From: a virus
Virus record (IMG/VR): IMGVR_UViG_3300041407_000075
Span: 1 to 64,000 of that record
DNA length: 64,000 nt
Reading direction: 5' to 3' (one strand)
Shown here: positions 7,755 through 17,525 of the stretch, in pieces
Numbering within the stretch: position 1 is the stretch's first letter
Layout: each line of letters begins with the position of its first letter
Position numbers and translations under genes: made by a program
The notes under the pieces: model-generated
Seen by the model: the letters and a program-made list of their open reading frames with translations, nothing else
Database searches by the model: none
Told to the model about the DNA's origin: nothing

Positions 7755-9761
7755 TTGCAGATCGCCAAGTACTTTTCTTCCATCGGGTTTTCTGTTGATG
7801 TTGCTTCTGTCAAAAAAGTTGACAAAGCTATTGATCATGTTGAAAACAGGCTTAAAAAGCTGGGAACATTTGCCAACAAACCTATTACGTTGTCTATTGG
7901 CAGTTTCGATGTAGATCAGCGTAGGCTGAATGTTGCATTAGGAACAGCATTAGATATCGCATCTTCTCGATTAGTGTTTGAAATCAGCAGGTTTGCTGTA
8001 GATCAGATGCACCTAAACCGCGTGATGACAGCAGCCACTATTCAAGCCTCTCGTGTTGCCGGACAGAGTGCAACCATTCGACCTAACGTTCATGTGAATG
8101 GAGTTGTTGGTGGTGGAAGGGTATCCCATGTTGCTGGTGCTGTCGGCGGCGGACTAATTGGTAGGGGTGTTTCTGGGCTATATGGTCCAGCACTTGCTTT
8201 AGGTTTGGGTGGTTATGGTCTGAGTGCTCTTAATCAACGCAACCAAGAAGTAGTTAGTGCACAACTCCAATCAACCGCAGTAGTTCAACAAGCGGGTGGA
8301 AGTGCTCAACAGGGTAAGGATTCTTTTGAATACCTTCGCAGTGAAGGACAAAGAATTGGTTATAATTACTTAGATGCTTCTGGTGATTATAATAAACTAA
8401 TCTCCGGCCTTACTGGCTCGGGTATTGGTTTAAAAGAAAGTCAAAAAGTATTCTCCGGCTTTGCTGAACTTGCCCGTGTAAACAAACTTGATAAAACAAC
8501 TCAGAACCGCTTGTTCCGAGCCTTGTCTCAAGTGGCCGGTAAAGGTAAGTTGATGTCTGAGGAACTTACTGGACAGATTGCAGAGGCGCTTCCCGGTGGT
8601 ACAGCACTGTTCGCACAAGCTTATCAGGCAAAGATTGGTGGTAATAAGACAGGCGCTGAGGCCATTCAACAGCTTTTAGCTGATATGAAGAAAGGCAAAG
8701 TAACCAGCGATATCCTCACTTATGCGGGTGCTGCTGCTTCTCAAAGAGCGAACCAAGGCGGTGCTCTCGGTACGGCAAGTCAAGCCTCTCAGGCTGAACA
8801 AGCTCGTTATCAAAACTCTGTAAATGATATGGCGGTGCTGGCATCTGGTGCTGGTGTAGAAGAGGGTTTTGCCCGTATATTCCGCACACTCACAGCTGGG
8901 TTGAGCGAAAGCAGTGATCTTGTCACAACCCTAGCAGAAGGCTTTAATGAAGCCACTAAGTGGGCAGACGATTTACTTCTATTTCCTCAATCATTTGTTA
9001 GGGCGTTGGAAGGCAAGGATAGTCTAGTTGCTGATTGGCTGGGGATCGATGATACAAATCAACTTATCTCTGACTGGAAAGAAATTAAAGGGTTGTGGGA
9101 GCAAATAACAGCTATCAAGCCTGAAGATACGTTTGGTAATTTTCTTCCGACAATTGAAGCAACAGCAAGAGAAATTGCTGGGATCATAGGGTTAGTTGGT
9201 AGGTTCAAACAGTGGAATGACAATGCCTCAGCTAGTGCTGATATTGTCCAAGCTGATATTGCCTCTAGGGGTGATGGGCCTGTCTCAAACTTCTTCGCTG
9301 GGCTTGGTGGGAGCTTAGCAGGCCTCAGCGCATATATATCAACACCGTTTGATGTTCAAGAATCTAACCAGTATAAAGACTATGTAACTAATGAATATGG
9401 TCGTGGTGCTCAGGTTATGAAGGACCAAGAACAGTTGAAAGGTATTTCCGAGAACTTCAGACTGCAAAACCTTGACCCTCTATCATCCTCCCAAGAGGGT
9501 GCGGACGCCTATAATGATGCACTATCTAATGAGTTTAAAGGTTTTACCGATACCAACAAGCAATCAGCATTAGAAAAAGCTGCCGAAGTCACCAACAATA
9601 ACACTCAATCAAATCAGATTGATATTGTTGTAAACGTTGATGGTTCAACTCTTGCTGGTATGGATGCTAACGCACAAGCTCAAGCGATTGGTGAAGCTGT
9701 AGCAAATATGTTTGTTCAGTCCTTTGATCAAGTGAATGTTCAATTCCCCGTAAAACAATAA
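7755..9761 (+). CDS. Tail tape measure protein
   Basis: 668 residues starting at TTG 7755 behind a GGGG-type ribosome site. Residues ~190-280 (Y-N-Y-L-D-A-S-G-D-Y, G-L-T-G-S-G, A-L-S-Q-V-A-G-K-G, L-P-G-G) match the tape-measure N-terminal domain. The rest is Ala/Gly/Gln-rich with a glycine-rich stretch near 120-155 that may cross membranes. Tape measure length sets tail length, so at 668 residues the tail should be fairly short. The C-terminus would contact the hub. Confidence 0.85.
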   Translation: MQIAKYFSSIGFSVDVASVKKVDKAIDHVENRLKKLGTFANKPITLSIGSFDVDQRRLNVALGTALDIASSRLVFEISRFAVDQMHLNRVMTAATIQASRVAGQSATIRPNVHVNGVVGGGRVSHVAGAVGGGLIGRGVSGLYGPALALGLGGYGLSALNQRNQEVVSAQLQSTAVVQQAGGSAQQGKDSFEYLRSEGQRIGYNYLDASGDYNKLISGLTGSGIGLKESQKVFSGFAELARVNKLDKTTQNRLFRALSQVAGKGKLMSEELTGQIAEALPGGTALFAQAYQAKIGGNKTGAEAIQQLLADMKKGKVTSDILTYAGAAASQRANQGGALGTASQASQAEQARYQNSVNDMAVLASGAGVEEGFARIFRTLTAGLSESSDLVTTLAEGFNEATKWADDLLLFPQSFVRALEGKDSLVADWLGIDDTNQLISDWKEIKGLWEQITAIKPEDTFGNFLPTIEATAREIAGIIGLVGRFKQWNDNASASADIVQADIASRGDGPVSNFFAGLGGSLAGLSAYISTPFDVQESNQYKDYVTNEYGRGAQVMKDQEQLKGISENFRLQNLDPLSSSQEGADAYNDALSNEFKGFTDTNKQSALEKAAEVTNNNTQSNQIDIVVNVDGSTLAGMDANAQAQAIGEAVANMFVQSFDQVNVQFPVKQ

Positions 9762-9770
9762 GGAGCGCCT

Positions 9771-10568
9771 ATGTCGCTGGCAATCGAATGGGGCGACTCC
9801 TCTATTCAAGATGGTGGATTCATCTACTGTGATGCGGTAGTTTCGTATACTCAGAACTATGCAGGTCAAGTAACAAAGCACCCAATTGACGCGGGGGGCA
9901 ACGTTACCGACCACTACATTAGGTCTAACCCAGTCTTCACAATTGGTGCGGTAATTACTGGTGTTGATATTTCCACTGGTACTTACCTGATTCAAGACTT
10001 GGATGGCAACAACCCTTACAACAGTAACCAAGCTCCTAATGCTGTTAGTGTAAACTCCACAGATCAAAGTGTTTTGAAGAAGTTTATCCCAGACAGCATT
10101 GGTCAGTTCCTCTCTGACAGCCAACCGGAAGTTGTTGTAGACAGTAGACGTGCTGATCTCCTTGAACAAATTAGACAAGCTCTGATTGATCTTACTGCTG
10201 GTGTTGTCTTCAATGATAAGACTGGTAACTTTGATCCGAGTATTCAACTTGTTCGACTATTTGAATACGACAATACACTTCTGCGTAAAGTAATCAACAA
10301 TCTTGTAATGACAAAGATTACTTTCAAGGAAGATCCAAATACTGGGTATGGTTTGTATTGTGATATTACTTTTGAGCAAGTGACTTTTGCTTTCTTAAAG
10401 AAAACTACTATACCAAAAGACGTACAAGACTCTCTTAAAAAGAAAGCTTCCAGTAAAGCATCTAAAGGTAAACAAGACAGCACACCTCAGAATGTTGATG
10501 GAGCAGCCGCAGGAAGTAATGCCCCCAAAGACACAGACCCACTAAGACAGGCAAGGGAAAATGGCTGA
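9771..10568 (+). CDS. Dit-like baseplate hub protein
   Basis: 265 residues after the tape measure. The N-terminal region (S-F-I-Y-type opening with F-I-Y-C-D-A-V-V, N-A-V-S-V-N) resembles the Dit-like N-terminal domain of phages with DUF3383-type sheaths, which forms the first baseplate ring under the tube. The last ~45 residues are Lys/Ser/Asp-rich and probably disordered. It overlaps the plug gene by 8 bases. Confidence 0.65.
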   Translation: MSLAIEWGDSSIQDGGFIYCDAVVSYTQNYAGQVTKHPIDAGGNVTDHYIRSNPVFTIGAVITGVDISTGTYLIQDLDGNNPYNSNQAPNAVSVNSTDQSVLKKFIPDSIGQFLSDSQPEVVVDSRRADLLEQIRQALIDLTAGVVFNDKTGNFDPSIQLVRLFEYDNTLLRKVINNLVMTKITFKEDPNTGYGLYCDITFEQVTFAFLKKTTIPKDVQDSLKKKASSKASKGKQDSTPQNVDGAAAGSNAPKDTDPLRQARENG

Positions 10569-10896
10569 TAAATACATAGCAATGCCTTTGTTCAGTGATG
10601 CGTACTACACTTACACCATATCCTTTCAAGGTGACTCATATATTTTTGAGTTTATCTATAATGAAAGGGCTCAGTTATACTTCATCAATCTTTATGATGC
10701 AGATAACAACCCTATTGTGTTGGGGGAAGCTTTAGTTCCCAATTACCCGCTATTCTTAGATTATGCAATCTTCCCCCTTACGGGGTTTATTTGGATGGAA
10801 GAGAAAGCAGATATTATCAGTGAACCTTATAAAGTTTATCCTGATTCTATTGATCAATATTACAACCTTTTCTATATCTATACAGAGGAAGACTAA
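10561..10896 (+). CDS. Baseplate plug protein (cyanophage Pam3 gp18-like)
   Basis: 111 residues, rich in Tyr/Phe, with F-S-D-A-Y-Y-T-Y, G-D-S-Y-I-F-E-F-I-Y-N-E and Y-F-I-N-L-Y-D-A. This is the small beta-barrel family typified by the plug of the cyanophage Pam3 baseplate, which sits in the hub lumen. It overlaps both neighbours, so the hub genes are translated as one coupled block. Confidence 0.7.
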   Translation: MADKYIAMPLFSDAYYTYTISFQGDSYIFEFIYNERAQLYFINLYDADNNPIVLGEALVPNYPLFLDYAIFPLTGFIWMEEKADIISEPYKVYPDSIDQYYNLFYIYTEED

Positions 10897-11795
10897 TGGA
10901 GCTTATCCAGAGAAACCGCCAGTATGTTCTAATCATTGGTGACAGTAACTCTGGTGAAGCTCTGGAGGTTACTGACCTTCAAGTCACTTTTGATATCAGC
11001 AAGAGTTCTGATAATAAAAAGAAAACTAATAGTGCTGCTATTGAAATTTATAACCTATCAGAAGACCACATCAGGCTTCTTGACACGGATTATCCAGCAG
11101 CAGTGTTTTCAGCCGGTTATTTAGACACAGGCGGTCCAAAACGTTTGTTCTCTGGTCAGGTTACTCACGTAACCACTCGTAAATCAGGTACTGAACGGAT
11201 TACACAGATTACTCTAGGGACGGGTTACACAGAGTTGAACCATCAAGTGTTGTCTGAGTTTGTTCCAGAAGGACAACCACCAAGACTTGCTGCCGAAAGG
11301 CTTATTCGTGCCATTGGGGCTGACAGAGGCGTATTTAACGGAACCAACTTAAACAACCCCCTCATATATGGGTATCCGCTTAGCGGAACACCTAAAGAGA
11401 TGTTGGATGAGATTTGTGAGAAGTATGCTTGTAACTGGCAGTTAGATGACGGTGTTGCCTACATCCACGACAATGATAGAGGTAATACAGAGAATTTTCA
11501 ACAGGCCTATGTTATCTCCAAGTATACGGGTCTTATTGAAAGTGCTTACAGGGTGTCGGGTGATCGCCAACGTTCGAAGAAAGATAAAGTTAAGAAGCCC
11601 GGAATACAGATGAAAATCCTTTTGAATTCTGATATTCGTGCTGGGGATATTATCCGTCTAGAAGATACTCTTATCACAGGATGGTTTAAAGTAGAGTCAC
11701 TTAGACACTATGGTGGCTGGCGTTCTCCGGGCTGGTACACGGATATCAAAGCAACTAGTCTAGAGAAGGTTGTTCAAAAAGGTGGTGGTTCATGA
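10896..11795 (+). CDS. Baseplate hub protein (gp27/gpD-like)
   Basis: 299 residues. It begins with a hub-like strand (Y-V-L-I-I-G-D) and contains N-S-A-A-I-E-I-Y-N-L-S, then L-F-S-G-Q-V-T and a C-terminal R-A-G-D-I-I-R-L segment, the pattern of XkdQ/gpD/gp27-type hub subunits that link tube and spike. Ends four bases into the spike gene (ATGA). Confidence 0.7.
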   Translation: MELIQRNRQYVLIIGDSNSGEALEVTDLQVTFDISKSSDNKKKTNSAAIEIYNLSEDHIRLLDTDYPAAVFSAGYLDTGGPKRLFSGQVTHVTTRKSGTERITQITLGTGYTELNHQVLSEFVPEGQPPRLAAERLIRAIGADRGVFNGTNLNNPLIYGYPLSGTPKEMLDEICEKYACNWQLDDGVAYIHDNDRGNTENFQQAYVISKYTGLIESAYRVSGDRQRSKKDKVKKPGIQMKILLNSDIRAGDIIRLEDTLITGWFKVESLRHYGGWRSPGWYTDIKATSLEKVVQKGGGS

Positions 11796-12577
11796 GTTCA
11801 GAAGCTGTAGCCGCTATTCAAAGTACAATGGTAAGTGCTTTTGATAGCCAGATGCAAAACATCTACACAATCATCCCTTGTATCGTTGTTGCTGTTCGTG
11901 ATGGACTTAATGGACAAATGGTAGATATCCAACCAACCATTAATCAAAAACAACAAGATGGTACAGTAGCAGAACGTCCTACTATTGGTGGTGTACCAGT
12001 ATCCTTCCAAGTGTCCAAGAAAGCTGGCTTCACTTTTCCAATTGAAGTTGGTGATACTGGTACAGCAATGTTCTCTATGAGAAACATGGATGGTTGGAAA
12101 GCTGGTAACGGTAGACCAGCAAGTCCAATGAACTTCGCTAAGATGGATAAGTCAGACGCCATATTTCTTCCGGGTATTCAGCCCCCCGGTGTTGCAGTCA
12201 ATAACCCAGCAAAGCATGTCCTAACTCATGACACGAAAGATACTGTAATTTTTGGTAACTTAGGTGGTGTCGAGGCTGAAGTTAGAATTAAAGTTGATGG
12301 TAGTATTGGGATTACAACAAGTAACATGCCAATTATTATTGAAGGCTCTGACGTTACTATTAATGCTGCGACTAGTATTAATTTGAATACCCCTAGCATG
12401 GTAGTTGATGCAGATGTGACCACATGGATTGGTAATATCAACCTACAAGGAAATCTTGTACAGATTGGTAATTATACAATCACTGGAGTTGCAACCTTTA
12501 ATGGAATTCCCTTCTCTACCCACAAACATATTGGCGTTACAGTTGGTGGTGGTACTTCTGGTACTCCTACAGCATAA
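11792..12577 (+). CDS. Baseplate central spike protein (Gp138-like)
   Basis: 261 residues. The N-terminal OB-fold region (I-I-P-C-I-V-V-A-V, V-D-I-Q-P) fits the Gp138 N-terminal domain family of membrane-piercing spikes. The middle is a beta-helix repeat region (I-N-A-A-T-S-I-N-L-N). Near the C-terminus S-T-H-K-H supplies the HxH pair that binds iron at the spike tip in this class. It would puncture the outer membrane on sheath contraction. Confidence 0.75.
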   Translation: MSSEAVAAIQSTMVSAFDSQMQNIYTIIPCIVVAVRDGLNGQMVDIQPTINQKQQDGTVAERPTIGGVPVSFQVSKKAGFTFPIEVGDTGTAMFSMRNMDGWKAGNGRPASPMNFAKMDKSDAIFLPGIQPPGVAVNNPAKHVLTHDTKDTVIFGNLGGVEAEVRIKVDGSIGITTSNMPIIIEGSDVTINAATSINLNTPSMVVDADVTTWIGNINLQGNLVQIGNYTITGVATFNGIPFSTHKHIGVTVGGGTSGTPTA

Positions 12578-12587
12578 GGAGATACTT

Positions 12588-12962
12588 TTGGACTTCAAAC
12601 TTGATCCCACATCTTGGGATATTATCTGGCACAACGGGCCACTTCAAGTCTCTGACACTACTCAACCCTTCACTGAAACAGTAGCCCAACGATTAAAGAT
12701 CAGACTACTTACGTTCCAAAATGAATGGTTTTTAGACACAACTTACGGTGTTCCCTATTGGCAGCGAATTCTTGGTATTAAGCAAACATCCAAAGCAGCC
12801 GTCGATTTACTATTCCAACAAAAAATCCTAGAAGAGCAAGGAGTGAAAGAAATTCTCACCTTCAACTCCACCTTTGTAAATCGTCAGTACTCCCTAACTT
12901 TCTCAGTTAAAGTTGTAGACGGCACTGTTACTTCACCCATTTCCGTACAACCTCTGAACTAA
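12588..12962 (+). CDS. Baseplate wedge protein (gp25/Mu gp46-like)
   Basis: 124 residues from TTG 12588, preceded by AAGGAG with a 7-base spacer; upstream codons in this frame overlap the spike gene and are not used. Central E-W-F-L-D-T-T-Y-G-V-P-Y-W-Q-R-I-L-G is the conserved core of gp25/gp46-type wedge proteins that tie the sheath to the baseplate. Next to gpJ, as in Mu and P2. Confidence 0.7.
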   Translation: MDFKLDPTSWDIIWHNGPLQVSDTTQPFTETVAQRLKIRLLTFQNEWFLDTTYGVPYWQRILGIKQTSKAAVDLLFQQKILEEQGVKEILTFNSTFVNRQYSLTFSVKVVDGTVTSPISVQPLN

Positions 12963-12972
12963 AGGAATTAAT

Positions 12973-14415
12973 ATGGCAGGTATTACAGACGCCGGTTTTG
13001 TCATTAAACGGTTAGCCGATATTCTGGCCGATGATCGTGCCTTAGCTGTGCAGTTGTTTCAAGACCTTATTCAACCGGGCGATCAGGTCGATGTTTCAGA
13101 TTCTTCAGCCCTTGGTCGCCTAATCTCCCTAGCTGCCCCAAGTGAAGCAGACCTATGGGAAGCTGCCCAAGAAGTATACGCAGCCTTTGACCCAAACTCT
13201 GCAACAGGTATTGCCCTAGATAACCTTGTAGCATTAGGCGGCGTTGTTCGACAAGAACAAACTTTCTCTACAGCACAGGTCATTGCCTCGGGAGATACTG
13301 GTACAACAGTTGCACTTAATCTATCGATTAGTAGTTCGGTTAATCGTACACAGTGGAATATTGTAGCACCTATTCTTCTAGACACTAACGGAACAAGTGG
13401 GGCAAGTTTCACCCCTCTGGTTGTTGCTGATTCTACTCTCTATACTATTACCTACGAAGGTATAAGTACTACAAACACTGTAAGTTATACATCAACAGTG
13501 GGAGCAACAGCAACAAGTATTGTTGCTGGGTTGGCTAACGTTGTAACCTTATCACACCCTTCATTTACTGCAAGTATTAATGGAACTACATTAACTCTAA
13601 CAAGAGTGGACCCATTTTCTTTTGTAAATATAACTACCTCTGCCAACCTGAGTGTCATTAAGATTCAGAAGGTAGGAGAGGTAAAGGCCGATGTTGCTGG
13701 GGACACCTCTGCCGAGGCGAACACCCTTACAGTTATCCTAACACCTCAGCTTGGGTGGGACAGCGTAACAAATCCTATTCCTGCCTCTGAAGGGCTTAAT
13801 CTTGAGACAGATGAAGAACTCCGTATTCGATTTAGGAATACTAAGTTCGAACGTGCAAGTTCGACAGTTGACGCAATTTACTCTGCCCTAAATTCCTTGG
13901 TTAGTATAGAAAAAGTTGTCGTATATGAAAATGACACTGATGTAACAGACTCTATGGGTATCCCTTCTCACAGTTTTCATCCAATTATCCTTGGTGGACT
14001 AAACTCGGAAATCGGGCAAACTATCTGGGAAAATAAGCCAATGGGTATTAGAAGTTACGGAGATACAACAGTCGTAATTCATGACTCCCAAGGTTTTGCT
14101 CATAACATCCAGTTTAAACGCCCAGACCCAGTCCCTATTTACATCACTATGACTCTAACTAAGAACAGTGATTTTCCGGGAAGTGGTAATGACGATATTA
14201 AGTCAGCCTTAATTTCATTCTTCCAAAGTAATGTTAGTATAGGTGATGACGTTATTTATAGTCGTCTGTATACCCCAATCAATAGTGTTCCGGGACATTT
14301 TGTTAATAGCCTGTTTATTGGGACAGCAGCCAGTCCAACAGGAGTAGTGAATATCCCAATTGATTTTGATGCCATCGCAACACTCAGTAGTGCCAATATT
14401 TCAATCATAGGTTAA
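12973..14415 (+). CDS. Baseplate J-like wedge protein
   Basis: 480 residues. The N-terminus (D-S-S-A-L-G-R-L, A-T-G-I-A-L-D-N-L-V-A-L-G-G) and the central P-A-S-E-G-L-N-L-E-T-D-E-E-L-R-I-R-F are diagnostic of the Baseplate_J/gp47 family. Residues ~145-232 hold an extra beta domain (F-T-P-L-V-V-A-D-S-T, V-G-A-T-A-T, G-T-T-L-T-L) also present in the tail sheath of this phage. It forms the wedge ring that triggers contraction. Confidence 0.85.
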   Translation: MAGITDAGFVIKRLADILADDRALAVQLFQDLIQPGDQVDVSDSSALGRLISLAAPSEADLWEAAQEVYAAFDPNSATGIALDNLVALGGVVRQEQTFSTAQVIASGDTGTTVALNLSISSSVNRTQWNIVAPILLDTNGTSGASFTPLVVADSTLYTITYEGISTTNTVSYTSTVGATATSIVAGLANVVTLSHPSFTASINGTTLTLTRVDPFSFVNITTSANLSVIKIQKVGEVKADVAGDTSAEANTLTVILTPQLGWDSVTNPIPASEGLNLETDEELRIRFRNTKFERASSTVDAIYSALNSLVSIEKVVVYENDTDVTDSMGIPSHSFHPIILGGLNSEIGQTIWENKPMGIRSYGDTTVVIHDSQGFAHNIQFKRPDPVPIYITMTLTKNSDFPGSGNDDIKSALISFFQSNVSIGDDVIYSRLYTPINSVPGHFVNSLFIGTAASPTGVVNIPIDFDAIATLSSANISIIG

Positions 14416-14425
14416 AGGAGGATTT

Positions 14426-15232
14426 ATGGCATTAAATGAATTCCTTTTCGAAGCCTACCTTGATACTGCAAGATCCCGTGTTACTGAACAGTTTAAGTTC
14501 AACCCTTCTGATAATCAAGGGGCTAGAGTATTTGACAACTACCTCCAACTTCTAGTATCCCCTAAACTAGAGCTTCAGCAAGTATTTAAAGACCTTATGC
14601 AATTGCGCTCTTTGGATACGGCGACGGGAGAACAGCTTAATATCCTTGGAAGAATTGTAGGTCAAGATAGAGTTTTGATTAACTCTGACCTTTACGATTT
14701 CTTTGGATTTCAAGGGGCGTTGAAGGCTGGGAGTATGGGTACTCTATCTGACCCCACTGTAGGGAGTGTGTTTTATTCTCTAGGGGAACCTCTAGGGGGG
14801 AATGTTGAACTTGATGATAGTACTTACAGATTATTTATTCAAGCTAAGATTCTAAAGAATAATACAGCCTCAACTTCTGAAGAATTTATCAGGAGTATGA
14901 ACTTAATTTTTGGTAACAGTGCAGTAATTGCAATCGAAGATGAGTCAGGGGAGTCTGGGAATGTGACGGTTCTTTTTAATAGGCATTTATCAGACTTTGA
15001 GAGGGCTCTGTTGCTCTATACAGATAACTCTTCAGGTTATCCATCAGGACTTATCCCAAAGACTATTGGTGTTAACGTTAAGTACGGAGAATACGTTCGT
15101 ATAGATACACCAATCAGCTGGTCATTAGTTTACGATGGTACTTGGACCTATGATTTGCCATACACTTACAATGCTATTCCTACATACTCTGATACTTTTG
15201 ATGAGTCAGATATTGAAATTACTTTATATTAA
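14426..15232 (+). CDS. Baseplate/tail fibre connector (DUF2612, gpI-like position)
   Basis: 268 residues starting behind AAAGGAGG. The N-terminal half (L-D-T-A-T-G-E-Q-L-N-I-L-G-R-I-V-G) is characteristic of DUF2612, which in compact myoviruses follows gpJ and anchors the fibres. The C-terminal half is beta-rich with many Tyr/Asp. Role by family and order. Confidence 0.7.
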   Translation: MALNEFLFEAYLDTARSRVTEQFKFNPSDNQGARVFDNYLQLLVSPKLELQQVFKDLMQLRSLDTATGEQLNILGRIVGQDRVLINSDLYDFFGFQGALKAGSMGTLSDPTVGSVFYSLGEPLGGNVELDDSTYRLFIQAKILKNNTASTSEEFIRSMNLIFGNSAVIAIEDESGESGNVTVLFNRHLSDFERALLLYTDNSSGYPSGLIPKTIGVNVKYGEYVRIDTPISWSLVYDGTWTYDLPYTYNAIPTYSDTFDESDIEITLY

Positions 15233-15241
15233 AGGAAGTTT

Positions 15242-17515
15242 ATGGCTAACTTAACTGAGAGTCCTATTTATGAATCCGGGATTTTTCAACTAGAGAAATC
15301 TACACCTGCTGTTGGTGGTGCTCCAGTTATTGATGCTGGTATTCCAAGTGCTGGACATGCTAATGCTCAAGCTCAACAACTAGCCAATCGTACAGCTTGG
15401 CTTAAAGAGCAGGTTGATAGCGGAGGTAGTGCAACTGCATTGGCTTCCAACTTAGCTATTCAAGATGATACTACAAAAGGTGCAGGGCTTGTTGGGGGAG
15501 ATGGTACAACACTTATTGAGCAGTTGACCCTTAGTCGAAAATTAGCTAATTATACAGCACTACGTAATTATACCGGTATTGCCGACCGTGTAGAAATCAC
15601 TCAATCGGGCATATCGGGCATATTTCTACGAGACCCTACAGACACTACAAGCCTTGAGAACTACGGCACCCTGATTGTTTCCTCATCAGATGTACGATGG
15701 AAAAGGGAGTTTGTTGGCGCATCCTACGCTGAGTGGTTTTATATCTCTGGCGAGAGCGACACCACTAAAATGATACAACGTGCCATTGACGCAAGCTATA
15801 TTGCAGGTGGTGGCGTGGTACAACTCCTAGCTAAAACTTATAACGTTAGCGTAACAACACTTACACTGCCGGTAATGTTGATTTCGGCAGGAGGGGCACT
15901 AAACCCTACTACAACTCTAACTCAAAGCTGCCTAGTACTCAGGGCTAAAGTATCCCTTATCGGTGCTGGCTTAGGTGCAACCACTATCCAAGCGCCTGTT
16001 GTCGAGAGGTCTTCTATTAGTCTCTATGAGATGGATGGTGGTGGTTTGCGTGATATGACTATATACGGGGGTAAAGGTGTAACAACTGTAGTCAGTTCTC
16101 TTGAGTCAAACAACTGCAATATGGTTTTAGATAATCTGGAAATTGGGAATAGTTCTAGTTACGGCCTCGGCATCCAAATGGGCTTTAACTATAACAACAG
16201 GTACTCCAGAATACATGTCCACCACACTGGCCAAGATGCTATCGACCACAAGGCTCGCGTAAAGCCTAGTACTGGTGAACTTCCTTATGGCAACTCTTTC
16301 GAAAATATCCTCGTTGAGTACTATGGCCAGACTAGCGCAACAGAAAGTGCCGGTATGGATTTACGAGGGCAGCAACAAGTTACCAATGTAGTTTGCCGTA
16401 ACTTCTCAGTCCCCGGTAAAAGTAATATTGGGTTGAGGTTGTCTACTGGTGTTACTGAGGTAAATGACAAGCGCATTGGTTCTGATAAATCTACTATTAC
16501 AAACTTCTACATTAATAGTGGAGATGCTACAGATACAGGTATAGTAGGTTTGGCTGTCAACGAGGCATCTTTTGGTTGCGTTACAAACGGTGTTATTGAG
16601 AATTGCCACACAGGCGTAAACCAAGGGTCAACAGTATCTGGTAATGGTCGTGGCGATTATCTATCCCTAAATAACATCCAAGTATTTGGTGCTCGTGGGA
16701 ACTCCTTCCAGACTACGGAAGATAGTGTAAGTATTGTCAACTGTAAAGCAATTGCAGCGGAGGATTACTTCTCTGAGGCTTTAAATAATCTTGTTATTGG
16801 GCAAACAGTAATACCAGTACCAAGAACTTTTGTAGCCGGGATTGTTAAGGTTTATAAGAATAACGTCCTTTTAACCCTGACAACTGACTATACCCTCACA
16901 GGAACTACCGCTGTCAATCTTGTCGTAGCAGCAGCTTCTGGTGATATTATTAGGGTTCAAACTCCCGGATCAAGGGGGGCTAACTTTACAACTAATGCTG
17001 AAGGCCGGTCTGCTATAAACAACATGCTAATTGGTTTTGTAGCTAAAGGCATGGTTACTCCAGTAGATGGTGACGCCACAAGCCTTGCAAGTTTAACCCA
17101 GATTGCAGTTAACGATGGTCGTGGGAGTGTCAGAACCCCTTCAGCATTAAATAGTGGTGAAGTTCAGGCATTTGGCCCCCTTGCAGACTATGAACTTGAA
17201 CTAAGAAGCCAAGGTGTTGCGGGGGTAACCGCACGGTCTAATGGAACAAGAGCAGCTAGATTTGTTAACCCGGCAAGCGCAGTTAACTGGGCCGAGATTC
17301 AGGGGAGTATAGCTGGTACTGGCGTTCGTATTGGTGCTGCTGGCTCTGACACAAATATCAACGTTAGAATTGTACCAAAAGGCTCTACAGCGTCTGTAGA
17401 GATTCCTGTGGGTAATGTAAGGGCATTTGCAAACGACGCTGCTGCTGCCACAGGTGGCGTACCGGTCGGGGGTCTATATCGCATAGGCAATGCCATTCAA
17501 ATCAGATTAGCGTAA
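15242..17515 (+). CDS. Tail spike with right-handed beta-helix, probable receptor-binding or depolymerase protein
   Basis: 757 residues. The N-terminal ~60 residues (Y-E-S-G-I-F-Q-L-E, A-N-A-Q-A-Q-Q-L-A-N-R-T-A-W-L-K) form the usual particle-binding segment. A long central region (~190-510) has many short N/G/I-rich repeats typical of pectate-lyase-like beta-helices. Around 535-575 lies a known tail-fibre module (V-Y-K-N-N-V-L-L, D-Y-T-L-T-G-T). The end (A-T-G-G-V-P-V-G-G-L-Y-R) is a common spike C-terminus. It may cut host polysaccharide; catalytic residues cannot be assigned by eye. Confidence 0.75.
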   Translation: MANLTESPIYESGIFQLEKSTPAVGGAPVIDAGIPSAGHANAQAQQLANRTAWLKEQVDSGGSATALASNLAIQDDTTKGAGLVGGDGTTLIEQLTLSRKLANYTALRNYTGIADRVEITQSGISGIFLRDPTDTTSLENYGTLIVSSSDVRWKREFVGASYAEWFYISGESDTTKMIQRAIDASYIAGGGVVQLLAKTYNVSVTTLTLPVMLISAGGALNPTTTLTQSCLVLRAKVSLIGAGLGATTIQAPVVERSSISLYEMDGGGLRDMTIYGGKGVTTVVSSLESNNCNMVLDNLEIGNSSSYGLGIQMGFNYNNRYSRIHVHHTGQDAIDHKARVKPSTGELPYGNSFENILVEYYGQTSATESAGMDLRGQQQVTNVVCRNFSVPGKSNIGLRLSTGVTEVNDKRIGSDKSTITNFYINSGDATDTGIVGLAVNEASFGCVTNGVIENCHTGVNQGSTVSGNGRGDYLSLNNIQVFGARGNSFQTTEDSVSIVNCKAIAAEDYFSEALNNLVIGQTVIPVPRTFVAGIVKVYKNNVLLTLTTDYTLTGTTAVNLVVAAASGDIIRVQTPGSRGANFTTNAEGRSAINNMLIGFVAKGMVTPVDGDATSLASLTQIAVNDGRGSVRTPSALNSGEVQAFGPLADYELELRSQGVAGVTARSNGTRAARFVNPASAVNWAEIQGSIAGTGVRIGAAGSDTNINVRIVPKGSTASVEIPVGNVRAFANDAAAATGGVPVGGLYRIGNAIQIRLA

Positions 17516-17525
17516 GGAATAATAA

